64,000 bases of DNA, taken from NCBI GenBank assembly GCA_049324115.1, contig JBMOMN010000020.1, forward strand, positions 62,001 through 126,000, written 5' to 3'. The position numbers and the translations under genes are program-made. The notes beneath the pieces were generated by a model, which had not been told where the DNA came from, searched no databases, and saw nothing but the letters and a program-made list of their open reading frames with translations. Shown piece by piece: positions 1 to 9,886 of the stretch (the first letter of the stretch is position 1; the number at the start of each line of letters is the position of its first letter). This DNA comes from UBA5796 sp040752455. GTDB lineage: Bacteria > Chloroflexota > Anaerolineae > Anaerolineales > Villigracilaceae.

Positions 1-825
1 TTCTATGGTCTCATCGCCGCCCTCGGCTGGGGCGCGGCGGATTTCATCGGCGGGCTGGCAAGCAAAAGGTCCAGCCCGTATCGCGTCCTGGCCCTGGCCG
101 AGGTTGCGGGATTCATCCCCATTTTCCTTGTGACCCTGTTCTCGGACGAAGCCCTCCCGCCCATATCCATCTGGCTGTGGAGCGGGGCGGCGAGCGTGGC
201 CGGGATGATCGGCCTGGTCCTGCTTTACCGGGCCTTATCCAGCGGACGGATGACCGTCGCCGCGCCGGTCTCGGCCCTGCTGGCCGCGCTGATCCCCATC
301 CCGGTCGGCGCGCTGACCGAGGGCCTGCCGGGCGCCTGGACTTACGCCGGGTTCGCCCTGGCGCTGGCCGCCATCTGGCTGGTCTCGCAGGAGAGCGGCT
401 CGCTGCGCTGGCAGGTCAACCTCCGGGACCTGGGCCTGCCGCTGCTCGCCGGCTTTTTCTTCGGCCTGTACTTCCTCCTGATCCACGAAGCCAGCCGGGA
501 GACGACGCTCTGGCCGTTGGTCAACGCCCGCCTGACGGCCGCGCTGCTGATGGCCGCCTTCGGCCTGCTGAGACGCCAACCCATTTTCCCGGAGCGCCCG
601 CTCTGGCCGCTGGTCAGCCTGGGCGGGATGATGGACGTGGTCGGCAACATCTTTTACGTGCTGGCCGGTCAAACCGGGCGGCTGGACGTGACCGTGGTGC
701 TCAGTTCGCTCTATCCGGGCACAACCGTTTTGCTGGCCTGGGTGTTTCTTAAAGAGCGCATCAACCGCGTCCAGGCTGTCGGCATCCTGCTCGCCCTGGC
801 CGCCATTGTCTTTCTAACTCTCTAA
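1..825 (+). CDS. EamA/DMT-family membrane transporter, 5'-truncated by the window edge
   Basis: The frame is open from base 1, with 274 residues visible before the stop; only a few N-terminal residues seem to be missing. The visible start (FYGLIAALGWGAADFIGG) is the usual first helix of an EamA drug/metabolite transporter. About nine or ten hydrophobic segments follow in two similar halves, as in this inner-membrane family. The last helices (LYPGTTVLLAWVFLKERI and the segment after it) match the conserved end of the second EamA repeat. The substrate cannot be told from the sequence. The next gene starts 29 bases downstream on the same strand and could be co-transcribed. Confidence 0.85.
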   Translation, partial: FYGLIAALGWGAADFIGGLASKRSSPYRVLALAEVAGFIPIFLVTLFSDEALPPISIWLWSGAASVAGMIGLVLLYRALSSGRMTVAAPVSALLAALIPIPVGALTEGLPGAWTYAGFALALAAIWLVSQESGSLRWQVNLRDLGLPLLAGFFFGLYFLLIHEASRETTLWPLVNARLTAALLMAAFGLLRRQPIFPERPLWPLVSLGGMMDVVGNIFYVLAGQTGRLDVTVVLSSLYPGTTVLLAWVFLKERINRVQAVGILLALAAIVFLTL

Positions 826-854
826 CGCTCACTGCTCTCATCTCTCTATTCCCC

Positions 855-1988
855 ATGATCCAGATCCGCCCCGTCACCACCCGTCGCGACCGGCGCGCCT
901 TCCTCACCTTTCCCTGGCGCATCTACAAAGACGACCCGCTCTGGGTCCCACCGCTGCTGCCGGAGCGGGCCAAAGCGATTGACCCGCAGCGTGGCAACTT
1001 CTTCAAGGACGGCGCGGCCGAGCTTTTCATCGCCTGGAAGGACGGCCAGCCTGCCGGGACATTTTGCCTGGCCGAAGACTTCAACCGCACCCGGGCTTAC
1101 GGCTTCAGGGAGTGCATGGTCGGCTTCGTCGAGTGCGTGCAGGATTACGCCGTCTTCGAGGCCATGTTCCGCTTCGCCGAGGACTGGGCGCGGGCGCACG
1201 AGATGACCTCCCTCTACGGTCCGTTCAACCTCGACCGGGAAGACAGCCGCGGCATCCTGATCGAGGGCCGCGACCGCCCGGCGGCCATCCTGTGCGGGCA
1301 CCATCCCTCGTATTACCGGGATTTTTTCGAACGTTACGGCTTCCAAAAGGACGGCGAAGACGGCCTGGCCTACGCCATCGAAATTGACCTGGAACACCCC
1401 AAAGTCAAACGCCTCCTGCGCCTGGCGGAGCAGGTACGCGCCCGTCACCCCGAATACCGCGTGCGCGGCGCGGTCCTGGCCGACATGGAGGACGAAATAG
1501 ACCGCATCGTTGACCTGCAAAACCGCGGCCTGGCGCATTTCCCCGGGGCCGTGCCCTACACCCGCAACGACATCGAGACCATGATCCGCCCGCTGATCCC
1601 CCTCGTAGATATGGAGCTGGTCCTGTTCGCCGAAGTGGACGGGCAACCGGCGGGCTTCTTCCCCGGCGTGCCCAACTTCAACGAGGTGCTCATCCACCTC
1701 AACGGCCTGCGCCATCCCTGGGATTACGCCCGCGCCCTGCGCTACCGGAAGCTCCAGCCGAAGTGCCTCGCCATCAAGAGCGTGGTCGTCCCGCCCGAAT
1801 ACTGGGACACCGGCGTCGCCATCCTGCTGTTCGAGGAGATGGCCCGCCGCGCCGCCGCCCGCGGCTACACCTGGGCCGACCTCTCGCTCACCGGCGAATT
1901 CAACACCGATACCTGGCCGCTGGCTCATCACATGGGGGCACAGATCTACAAGCGCTACCGGTTTTTCAAGTTGGCGGTTCGACGGTAG
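855..1988 (+). CDS. GNAT-like N-acetyltransferase family protein, 377 aa
   Basis: The 377-residue protein starts MIQIRPVTTRRDRRAF and resembles the long GNAT-fold proteins often listed only as hypothetical acetyltransferases (YghO-like). The first half has the motif FPWRIYKDDPLWVPP, typical of this group. The second half has a GNAT-like core near residues 305-360 (KSVVVPPEYWDTGVAILLFE), where the acetyl-CoA-binding loop would lie. No signal peptide or membrane segment is seen, so it should be cytosolic. The substrate is unknown. A 361-aa ORF on the opposite strand here is a GC-rich shadow. Confidence 0.7.
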   Translation: MIQIRPVTTRRDRRAFLTFPWRIYKDDPLWVPPLLPERAKAIDPQRGNFFKDGAAELFIAWKDGQPAGTFCLAEDFNRTRAYGFRECMVGFVECVQDYAVFEAMFRFAEDWARAHEMTSLYGPFNLDREDSRGILIEGRDRPAAILCGHHPSYYRDFFERYGFQKDGEDGLAYAIEIDLEHPKVKRLLRLAEQVRARHPEYRVRGAVLADMEDEIDRIVDLQNRGLAHFPGAVPYTRNDIETMIRPLIPLVDMELVLFAEVDGQPAGFFPGVPNFNEVLIHLNGLRHPWDYARALRYRKLQPKCLAIKSVVVPPEYWDTGVAILLFEEMARRAAARGYTWADLSLTGEFNTDTWPLAHHMGAQIYKRYRFFKLAVRR

Positions 1989-2047
1989 GCAGTACAGTCT
2001 CCAACAGAGGGGCCATTCATTACTCCATTGCAGTTGTCACAAATTTA

Positions 2048-2075
2048 TTGACTTTCATTCCCAATTCAGTACAAT
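2048..2075 (+). promoter_or_regulatory. sigma70-type promoter for the signalling operon
   Basis: The -35 TTGACT (2048-2053) and -10 TACAAT (2070-2075) are separated by 16 bases, about 90 bases before the ATG at 2167. The flanking sequence is AT-rich compared with the coding DNA around it. It is the only clear promoter-like element before the long plus-strand run 2167-16759. Confidence 0.6.
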
Positions 2076-2166
2076 GAAATTGGTTGCCAAGAGGTGACGA
2101 GCGGGTGAGCGCAAGACTTTATCAGATTGGGCGAAATTAGCTTCCACTCTTTGCGACCAGGCAGCC

Positions 2167-4498
2167 ATGAGTCAAGAACCGCTAGGCAAAACCCGGAAAA
2201 AACGACCAGCAAAAACCGACCCCGGCGTACAGGCTGAGTCTGGAATTTGCTCGCGGGAGGATTTCCTGGCCTCATTGAACGAGATGGCCCGGGAGGTGCT
2301 CCTGTCGAGGGATTTTGATTCGACCCTGCGCACTCTGGCTATCCACATGGCGAGATTGATCAATGCGGATGATTGCTGCATCACGCGCTGGGACACAGAA
2401 AGGGAACGGGCGGTCCCGGTCGCAACTTCGAAAAAACCCGGCGTCCCTGACTTGCCGGACCAGGATTCCTTTGCGGATGAATTGGCTGTCACGACCGGGG
2501 TCCTGGAAGCCGGACAGGTCCTCACGGTGGATGGCTTGCTCGATTTGCCTGATACAAACGAAGAGGCCGTGAAACAGGTCCCGACACGCGCCATGTTAGG
2601 CGTCCCATTGATCGTTGGTGAGCATAAACTGGGCGCGGCCGTTATCAGCTTCAATGCGCCGCGCCGATTCAGCCCTGAAGAGATTGAACGATCGGAACAA
2701 GCCGGCGCTTATGTTGCCCTGGCTCTCTGGAATTTCCAACAAAGCCTGGAAATACAACAACGTCTCAGGGAGAGCAACGCCCTTGCCAAAATAGGACGCG
2801 CGTTGAGTGAGACGGAACGCGTTGGCATTGGAAAAGTCTTGCAACTCATCGTCGATTCAGCGCGCGAGATCATCCCTCATGCGGAGGAGAGCGTTATTCA
2901 CCTCCTGGACAGGGAAGAGCAGGCGCTCGTGCCGGAAGCGATCTCAGGCTTCAGCATTGGCGATAAAAAAAAATGAGCGAAGCAAGATGATGGTTGGGGA
3001 AGGCATTGCAGGACAGGTCATCCGGGAAGGCATCACAATCAACGTGGGAGATATCGATTCCAGCCCTCATTTCCTTCCCAGGGTTTTGCCACCCACTTAC
3101 CGTTCCCTGCTCGTTGGCCCCGTCCAGGTTGGCGGACGGCAAATCGGCACGATCAGCGTCCAAAGCAGCCGGATCAACGCCTTCTCAAGAACGGACGCAG
3201 AATTGCTCAATGCCCTGGGCATCCAGGCTGCGATCGCTATCGAGAACACCCGCCTCTTCGAAACTACCCAGCAACGCCTCAAAGAGGTGGATGCCTTATA
3301 TAGGACCAGCCAGGGGCTGGTCGCGTCCCTGGACGCCGATCAACTCATCGAAGATGTGGTCACGTTCCTCCAGCAAAACTTCGACTATTACCACGTACAA
3401 ATTTGTTTGCTGGATTCCATTAACGGCGATATTGTTTTCAAAATAGGGAGGGGCAAAGCCGGCAATCAAATCTTGAAAGAGGGATCACGCTTATCCAGGG
3501 GGGCCGGGATCATCGGCCACGTCATCGAAACAGCCGCTCCGTTCGTCACCAACAACGTGAATGACGTGGTGTTTTTCTTTCGGAATCCGCTGCTTCCAGA
3601 CACACAATCCGAATTGACGGTCCCCATCATTCTCGAGGGAGAGGTGGTGGGAGTTCTGGATATCCAGCAGACACCGCCGCAGCGATTGACCGAGGGAGAT
3701 TTACACTTGATGAGCGCAGTTGCCGACCAACTGGCCGTCGCTCTACAAAAAGCCAGCCTTTATAAAAATTTGCAGACCGCCTTGCAGCAAGAGCAGGCTA
3801 CACGCTCTCAGCTTTTGCAAAACGAACGACTGGCTCTCGTGGGCCGTTTGCTCGCTTCAGTCTCGCACGAACTGAATAACCCTTTGCAGGCGATCCAAAA
3901 CGCGCTGTTTTTATTGAAAGAAGATGCGGACCTCTCCAATCAGGGAAACCAGGACCTGGATATCATCCTTTCTGAAACCGAGCGCATGGCTGCCCTCATC
4001 GAACGCCTGCGAAGCGCATACCGCCCGGTGCGGATAAACGACTTTCAACCCGTGCAACTCAATAATTTGATCGAGGATGTCTACGCCCTGATTGCCACTC
4101 ACATGCGCCACAAGCAGATTGCCTTCAATTTCTTCCCGGACCCCCAACTGCCCGTCGTGTCGGGACTATCCGACCAAATACGCCAGGTCGTGCTCAACCT
4201 TTTCCTCAACGCCATCGAAGTGATGAAGCCGGGAGGCTGCCTCAGTGTCCAGACCCATAGCCTGCTTCGGCAAAACGAAGTCCTTCTCGAGGTGAGGGAT
4301 ACCGGTCCGGGAATTGATGCCGAAATCCTGCCTCACATCTTCGATGCGTTTACCACCAACAAACTCACCGGCACAGGCCTTGGCCTCACCATCACCCATG
4401 ACATCATCCAACAACATCATGGCCGCATCGAAGCCGGGAATGATCCACGAGGAGGAGCCATTTTCAAGGTCTGGCTGCCAACGGACGGGAAAGGTTGA
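2167..4498 (+). CDS. Multi-GAF sensor histidine kinase, reading frame interrupted at an A9 tract
   Basis: Two overlapping frames encode one protein. The first runs from ATG 2167 to TGA 2974-2976. The second carries on from GDKKNERSKMMVGEG after a one-base shift in the A9 tract at 2965-2973. Joined, they give about 776 residues: GAF 1 (about 40-190), GAF 2 (about 220-370, containing the break), GAF 3 (about 390-530), HisKA with SHELNNPLQ, and a HATPase domain with FLNAIEV, DTGPGI and GTGLGL. There is no membrane segment, so this is a soluble kinase. The regulator at 4501 follows directly. The break may be a sequencing indel, a real mutation or programmed slippage. Confidence 0.8.
2965..2973 (+). 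other. A9 homopolymer at the frameshift junction
   Basis: Nine adenines are followed at once by TGA in the upstream frame (AAA AAA AAA TGA). With eight adenines the GAF domain reads through without a break. The tract is therefore the exact site where the frame is lost. Confidence 0.9.
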
Positions 4499-4500
4499 GC

Positions 4501-5307
4501 ATGGACTCCTGTGGACATATCCTGATCATTGACGATGAAGCCAGCCTGCGCCAAACCCTGGCCCGAATCCTTCAACGCGCCGGGTTCGAGGTCACGACTG
4601 CGGCCAACGGGCACGAAGGTCTCTCGCTGGCCTCACAACATTCCTTCGATTTGGTTTACCTGGATATCCGCATGCCCGATATGAGCGGTTTGGAGCTTCT
4701 CAAAGTCATTCACGAAAAGCAGCCTGAACTGCCGGTTATCCTGTTTACGGCTCAACCCGATCTGAACTCGGCTGTCGAGGCTTTGCGACGCGGGGCAACG
4801 GACTACCTGCTGAAACCGCTCAAGCCGCAGGCGGTGATCGCCCTTTCCAAATCAGTCCTTGCCAATCAACAAAAAGAACGGCGGAAACGGGAACTCCAAA
4901 GACAAATTGATGCGCTCCAGGCCGAATTGAATGCCATCGAAAGCCAGGATGACAACCCGGCGGAGGCAACCCCGCAACGGGCGATCAGTGCGGATGACCG
5001 CTTTCTCAGATGTGGAACCCTCCTCCTGGACCTGCATGCCCGCCGCGTGACCATGAACGATCGCACCATCAATGTGTCTCCCACGGCTTTCGATTACCTG
5101 GTAGTCCTGGCGCGCCACGCGCCCAACGTGGTGGACTATCAAACGCTGGTTTCGGAGGCGCAGGGATATGAGACGGATAACCATGAGGCAAAGGAATTGA
5201 CCAAATGGCACATCCATCATATCCGCCAGCTCATCGAACCGGATACCCGTAACCCTACCTACGTCATAACCGTTCGCGGAACCGGCTATCGGCTGGTTAT
5301 CAATTAA
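4501..5307 (+). CDS. OmpR/PhoB-type response regulator, 268 aa
   Basis: The receiver domain covers about residues 5-120, with acidic pair D11-D12, phospho-acceptor D55 (VYLDIRMPD), T83 and K105. A short helical linker (about 120-150) leads to a winged-helix DNA-binding domain (about 165-268) ending in YVITVRGTGYRLV, the usual OmpR-family signature. ATG 4501 is preferred because GGGAAAGG lies six bases upstream; an in-frame TTG at 4495 overlaps the kinase stop. The tight junction suggests translational coupling and a cognate pair with the kinase before it. Target promoters are unknown. Confidence 0.9.
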   Translation: MDSCGHILIIDDEASLRQTLARILQRAGFEVTTAANGHEGLSLASQHSFDLVYLDIRMPDMSGLELLKVIHEKQPELPVILFTAQPDLNSAVEALRRGATDYLLKPLKPQAVIALSKSVLANQQKERRKRELQRQIDALQAELNAIESQDDNPAEATPQRAISADDRFLRCGTLLLDLHARRVTMNDRTINVSPTAFDYLVVLARHAPNVVDYQTLVSEAQGYETDNHEAKELTKWHIHHIRQLIEPDTRNPTYVITVRGTGYRLVIN

Positions 5308-5450
5308 GCTTTCCGTTCAGGGCCGGCTTTTTGGGGGCCATTCGAAGCAGGGGGCGATTGTGATTTCACAGCCGGATTTCTTCTAACTTTTACCAACTTT
5401 ATCCAATTTACCCTATCGTTCGGCCCAACGAATTCGAGCAAAATAGGAGC

Positions 5451-7301
5451 ATGGATCAACTCAGACCTGCCCCTGCACCGCCTCACGTCAAAATCCTTAT
5501 CGTGGATGATCATCCGCACACCGCAACTACCCTGGCGCGCGCCATCTCCCAATTAGGCCCAAAAGTTGAGGTGGTTTCAGCTACCAGCGGCCAACAAGCC
5601 CTGGAGTGCGTGAAAGATGAAGCCGCAGATATTCTGATCACAGACATGATCATGCCAGAGATGACCGGCCTGGAATTGATCGAGGAATTGCACAAGCACC
5701 CCGTCGGGCGCCCGACATTTTCCTTCCTGATCACGGCTTACGATGCGCCGGGGCTGCGAGTCACTGCGCGCCGGCTCAAAGTTAAAGAAGTCATTTTCAA
5801 ACCAATCCGTCCTGAGAGGATCTGCCAGGTTGTCTCCCAGGCCGTGGAGGAGCTGGATCAGATCCGGCCGCTCCACCAGGAGGCTGGCCCACAAAAATCG
5901 TTCAACATTCTCATTGCCGATGACCAACCGGACAACCTGAAGTTGCTGACCCGCTACCTCGAATCCGGAAATTACGGTTGTATCCAGGCCAGGGATGGGC
6001 TGGAAACCCTCGAAAAGATACGCAGTGAATTGCCCGATTTGGTCCTTCTCGACATCAACATGCCTCAGATGGATGGATTTGCCGTCCTGGAAGAAATTCG
6101 CGCCGACCCTGTTACGCAGCATATTCCTGTGATCATCCTTACGGCGGCGCGGCTCGACTCCGCCGAAATTCAATTCGGTTTGAACCTCGGCGCAGATGAT
6201 TACGTCACGAAACCCTTCGACCGCCGGGAGCTGTTCGCACGCATCCGCACAAAACTGCGCGTGAAAGAAGCTGAAGACATCATCCGACGACGCAACCGTG
6301 AACTCAATCTTTTACCGCAAATCGGCAAAGAATTAAGCGCGCGTCTCAACCTCGACGAACTGGCAACAGTCCTGCTCAAACGGACCGTTGAGACCCTGGG
6401 CGCCATGCTTGGGCACATCGTCATTTTTACGAAATCGAACCAGGCTTTCCAGAAAACTTATCGCCTGGCGTCTCCCTTTTCCCCTTCAGGCCCCGAAAAA
6501 CAATTTGCCCTTTCCAACGAGTTGATCGAGGCGGTCAACGAGTGCGCGGAAGGCTTCATCGTCAAGGATACAGATGGGGACCCCCGCTGGCAATCCGCAA
6601 AGGAGGATTCGATCCGCTCGGCTGTGATCGTCCCGATGTCCGGCAGGCACAACCCGCTTGGAGTGTTGCTGCTGGCAAACGAACAGCCGAATTACTTCAA
6701 TCTGGAGCATTTGCTCCTGTTGCAAGCCATTGCCAGCCAGGCAAGCATCGCCGTGGAAAATGCCCAACTTTACAACATCATGTCACAAGAGCAGCAACGC
6801 CTGACCGCAGTTTTGCAGAGCGCCGCGGATGCCATTCTTGTGTTCGACGAGGAGGGCCGACTGATCCTGGTAAATCCTGCGGGACGGGAGTTGTTCACGG
6901 ATTATGAAAGCAGGGCCGGACAGCGGCTCGCGCCAGGCCCGGGTTATGACTCTTTCCTGCAATTGCTCGATCAGGCCCAGGGTTCCAGTACCGCCTTTTC
7001 CGAGGAAGTTGTATGGCCCGACAATCGCGTTTTCTCGGTTTCAATGACTCCTGTCCGGGAGGGCGGGTGTATCGTCGTCATGCAGGATGTGACCCATTTC
7101 AAGGAACTCAAAAAAGTAAAGAACCAGTTCATCGCTACGGTTTCACATGACCTGAGGAATCCGATCACGACGATCAAAGGCTTCAGCCAGCTTATCAAAC
7201 AGGCAGGGGACCTGAACGAGAAACAAGACGAGTTCGTCCAACACATTCAGCACGCAGCCGCCCAAATGGGCGAACTTGTAGAGAACATGCTAAAACCATA
7301 A
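5451..7301 (+). CDS. REC-REC-GAF-PAS-HisKA signalling protein without a HATPase domain, 616 aa
   Basis: Domains in order: receiver 1 (about 8-125, ILITDMIMPEMTG), receiver 2 (about 150-270, LVLLDINMPQMDG, then KPFD), GAF (about 290-440), PAS (about 450-550, DAILVFDEEGRLILVNPAG) and a HisKA helix pair with VSHDLRNPITTIKG. The protein stops about 55 residues after this histidine (ENMLKP). No ATP-binding domain follows, and only 35 bases separate it from the next gene. It may be a truncated hybrid kinase, or a phosphotransfer protein that depends on another kinase of the run. Confidence 0.85.
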   Translation: MDQLRPAPAPPHVKILIVDDHPHTATTLARAISQLGPKVEVVSATSGQQALECVKDEAADILITDMIMPEMTGLELIEELHKHPVGRPTFSFLITAYDAPGLRVTARRLKVKEVIFKPIRPERICQVVSQAVEELDQIRPLHQEAGPQKSFNILIADDQPDNLKLLTRYLESGNYGCIQARDGLETLEKIRSELPDLVLLDINMPQMDGFAVLEEIRADPVTQHIPVIILTAARLDSAEIQFGLNLGADDYVTKPFDRRELFARIRTKLRVKEAEDIIRRRNRELNLLPQIGKELSARLNLDELATVLLKRTVETLGAMLGHIVIFTKSNQAFQKTYRLASPFSPSGPEKQFALSNELIEAVNECAEGFIVKDTDGDPRWQSAKEDSIRSAVIVPMSGRHNPLGVLLLANEQPNYFNLEHLLLLQAIASQASIAVENAQLYNIMSQEQQRLTAVLQSAADAILVFDEEGRLILVNPAGRELFTDYESRAGQRLAPGPGYDSFLQLLDQAQGSSTAFSEEVVWPDNRVFSVSMTPVREGGCIVVMQDVTHFKELKKVKNQFIATVSHDLRNPITTIKGFSQLIKQAGDLNEKQDEFVQHIQHAAAQMGELVENMLKP

Positions 7302-7336
7302 CTCAATGATCGCAGCCCTGCTGCAAGGAGTATCCA

Positions 7337-8305
7337 ATGAAAATCAATCTATCGTCTCGACTGACTCTTTTGATGGTCCTTTCGGCCATGTTCCTGGGCG
7401 CTTGCGGCACAGCCAAGGAATCCCTGGCCCCGACCCCGACAAACACAATGCCCTCTCCCGCACAAACAGGGGAAACTGTGCGGGTGGGAATCCTGGTGGC
7501 CGTGCAAAGCATGACAGCCGTCAACGAACAATATGGCGACCTGATGGCTTACCTGTCAAAAGCCACCGGCCGCCCCTTTACAATCGTACCGCTCACCAAC
7601 AAGAATCAATTGCCCTCCGTCGAACAGCAAGGGATGGAATTCCTCTTCACCAATCCCCTGGCCGCCGTCCAGGCCCGCCGGCTGTACGGCGTTGACTTCC
7701 TGGCTACCCTCTCACGCCCGGATTCAGGCACCAAATTCTCTGCGCTCATCATCGCCAGGAAGGACGGCAACATCCAATCGGTGGAGGATATGCGTGGCAA
7801 ACGCGCCGCCGGCGTCTCCTTCACCACCGCAGCCGCAGGCGGCGTCTTCCAAATCTATGAACTGCTCCAAAAGGGATTCGATCCTTTCAAGGACTTTGAA
7901 AGTTTCGTCGAAATAACATCCCAAGAGAACATCGTCCTCGGCGTGCTGAACGGAACCCTGGACGTCGGCTTCGTCCGAACCGGCATGTTGGAAAGTATGC
8001 AAAAGGCGGGAACCATCACCCAGGCGGACGTTGACGCCCTGGAGATCGTGAATGCGGTGGAGGATGGCTTCTTCTACCAACACAGCACGGCGCTCTACCC
8101 TGAGTGGCCCTTCGCCGCGCTGGCCGAAACCGACCCGGAACTGTCCGAAGCGGTCAGGGCCGCCCTCCTGGCCATCCCGCCGGGTGACCCGGCCCTGGCA
8201 TCGGCCAAGATCACAGGCTTCGTCCCGGCAGAAGATTACTCATCCCTGGACAAGCTCATCGAAACCCTCAAGCTGCCCGGTTGGGATGCTGTCCCAAATC
8301 CATGA
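7337..8305 (+). CDS. PhnD-like phosphate/phosphonate-binding lipoprotein, 322 aa
   Basis: The N-terminus is a lipoprotein signal with lipobox LGAC, lipid-carrying Cys23, then a Pro/Thr-rich linker. The mature part begins VRVGILVAVQSMTAVNEQYG and has the PhnD-type pattern LPSVEQQGMEFLFTNPLAAVQAR followed by KFSALIIARKDGNIQSVEDMRGK. Such proteins bind phosphate, phosphite or phosphonates for ABC importers. No permease or ATPase gene is nearby. It sits among sensor genes, with the membrane HAMP-GAF protein starting 63 bases later, so it more likely feeds a sensor than an importer (inference). The ligand is unknown. Confidence 0.8.
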   Translation: MKINLSSRLTLLMVLSAMFLGACGTAKESLAPTPTNTMPSPAQTGETVRVGILVAVQSMTAVNEQYGDLMAYLSKATGRPFTIVPLTNKNQLPSVEQQGMEFLFTNPLAAVQARRLYGVDFLATLSRPDSGTKFSALIIARKDGNIQSVEDMRGKRAAGVSFTTAAAGGVFQIYELLQKGFDPFKDFESFVEITSQENIVLGVLNGTLDVGFVRTGMLESMQKAGTITQADVDALEIVNAVEDGFFYQHSTALYPEWPFAALAETDPELSEAVRAALLAIPPGDPALASAKITGFVPAEDYSSLDKLIETLKLPGWDAVPNP

Positions 8306-8368
8306 GCATCCACGCCGATAGCCGAAACCCAGGCATCCGACACTCGACTCTGAAACACAGGAGACCTT

Positions 8369-9826
8369 ATGAAAACCGATAAGGTGAATAACTCGCAAGT
8401 CAAACTGAGCAAGAGCATCCGCTTTCGTTACCCATTGATCACAGGCGTATTTTTACTGGTTGCCCAGCTCCTGTTTGGCGCTTACCAGGCTTACATCAAT
8501 TACCAGCAGTCCCTGGAAGACCTGCAAAATAAATTTGATAGCCGTGCGAATTTCCTCGGCGCAGTCAGCCCTGAGATCATCCTCCGGTCGGATTTCCTCA
8601 CCCTGGAAAACCTGATGCGGCAGACGGGCCAGGATCCCGATTCCGTCTATGCCCTGGTCATTAGCCACGACGGTCGTCCATTGACACGTTTTGTGGACCA
8701 GGAAAACCCGATCATGGCGCGGTCCCTCGAAAATTCGGCTGACGGCGATATCCTGACCCTGATCCAGGCCTCGAAGCAGGATCCGTCCGTGATCGAAATC
8801 CGCGCCCCGATCATCTTGCAAGATGCGCCTCTTGGAGAAATCCGGCTGGGCTACACAATCAGCAATACCCGTCAAAGAGCCTTGAATTCGGCGCTGATAA
8901 CTTTGCTCACCTCGATCGTTGTGGCTGGCATTCTCGTCGGTTCGACCATCGTCCTGCTCAACCGGCAGGTCATCCACCCGTTGCGCACACTGGCAGACCT
9001 GGCTCGCTCACTGGCTGTCCGTGATTTTCGCCAGCGCGCAGACGTAAGCCGCGAGGATGAGATCAGCGCCCTCGGCGTCTCCTTCAACAGCATGGCCGAC
9101 CAACTCAACGAAGTCTTGAACGGACTGGAACAGCTCGTGTCCGACCGGACCAAAGCCCTGGCGACCTCCGCCGAGGTCAGCCGCCGGTTGTCTACAATTC
9201 TGGATCAGGAACAACTGGTCGCGGAAGTCGTCGAGCAGGTGCAGTCTGCCTTCAACTACTACCATGCGCACATTTACCTGCTCGACGAAGGGAGCGAGGA
9301 CCTGGTCATGGCTGGCGGCACCGGTGAAGCCGGCCGGGCCATGCTTGCCCGCGGGCACAGGATTCCCAAAGGCAAGGGGCTGGTGGGGCGCGCAGCGGAC
9401 ACCAATGCCTTCGTGCTGGTCTCGGATACGTCCACCGACCCGGACTGGCTGCCCAATCCGTTGCTGCCGGAAACAAGGTCAGAAGTCGCAGTCCCTATTT
9501 CGGTTGGCGATAAGGTCCTGGGGGTTTTGGATGTGCAGCATAACGTTGCCGATGGGCTGAGACAGGAAGATGCCGACCTACTGCAATCCATTGCGAACCA
9601 GGTCGCCAACGCAGTCAGGAATGCCCGTTCGTATGCCGCAGTCCAGGCCCAGGCCGAGCGTGAAGCGCTGATCAGCGCCATCGGGCAGAAAATCCAGAAC
9701 ACGTCCACAGTGGAAAGCGCCTTGCAAGTTGCGGTTCGGGAGTTAGGCAAAGCCATCGGCGCCAAAGATACGCGCGTCGTGTTGCAGGTGAGCCACAATA
9801 ACAGACTCGATCTCCAGGCGAACTGA
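8369..9826 (+). CDS. Membrane HAMP-GAF sensor protein without kinase domain, 485 aa
   Basis: Helix 1 (about 20-42, ITGVFLLVAQLLFGAYQAYI), an outer sensor part (about 43-165), helix 2 (about 170-192), a HAMP segment (VIHPLRTLADLARSLAVRDF and following), a coiled coil, then a GAF domain (about 265-430) of the same type as in the other proteins of the run. The protein ends soon after the GAF with no HisKA or ATPase domain. It may relay a signal from the binding lipoprotein before it to the kinase after it; that role is inferred from order and topology. Confidence 0.8.
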   Translation: MKTDKVNNSQVKLSKSIRFRYPLITGVFLLVAQLLFGAYQAYINYQQSLEDLQNKFDSRANFLGAVSPEIILRSDFLTLENLMRQTGQDPDSVYALVISHDGRPLTRFVDQENPIMARSLENSADGDILTLIQASKQDPSVIEIRAPIILQDAPLGEIRLGYTISNTRQRALNSALITLLTSIVVAGILVGSTIVLLNRQVIHPLRTLADLARSLAVRDFRQRADVSREDEISALGVSFNSMADQLNEVLNGLEQLVSDRTKALATSAEVSRRLSTILDQEQLVAEVVEQVQSAFNYYHAHIYLLDEGSEDLVMAGGTGEAGRAMLARGHRIPKGKGLVGRAADTNAFVLVSDTSTDPDWLPNPLLPETRSEVAVPISVGDKVLGVLDVQHNVADGLRQEDADLLQSIANQVANAVRNARSYAAVQAQAEREALISAIGQKIQNTSTVESALQVAVRELGKAIGAKDTRVVLQVSHNNRLDLQAN

Positions 9827-9886
9827 CGTGCAGAATCCGGAATCAATGCCTGGATGAAAGAGGAACCGACACGAGGAACTGATACC

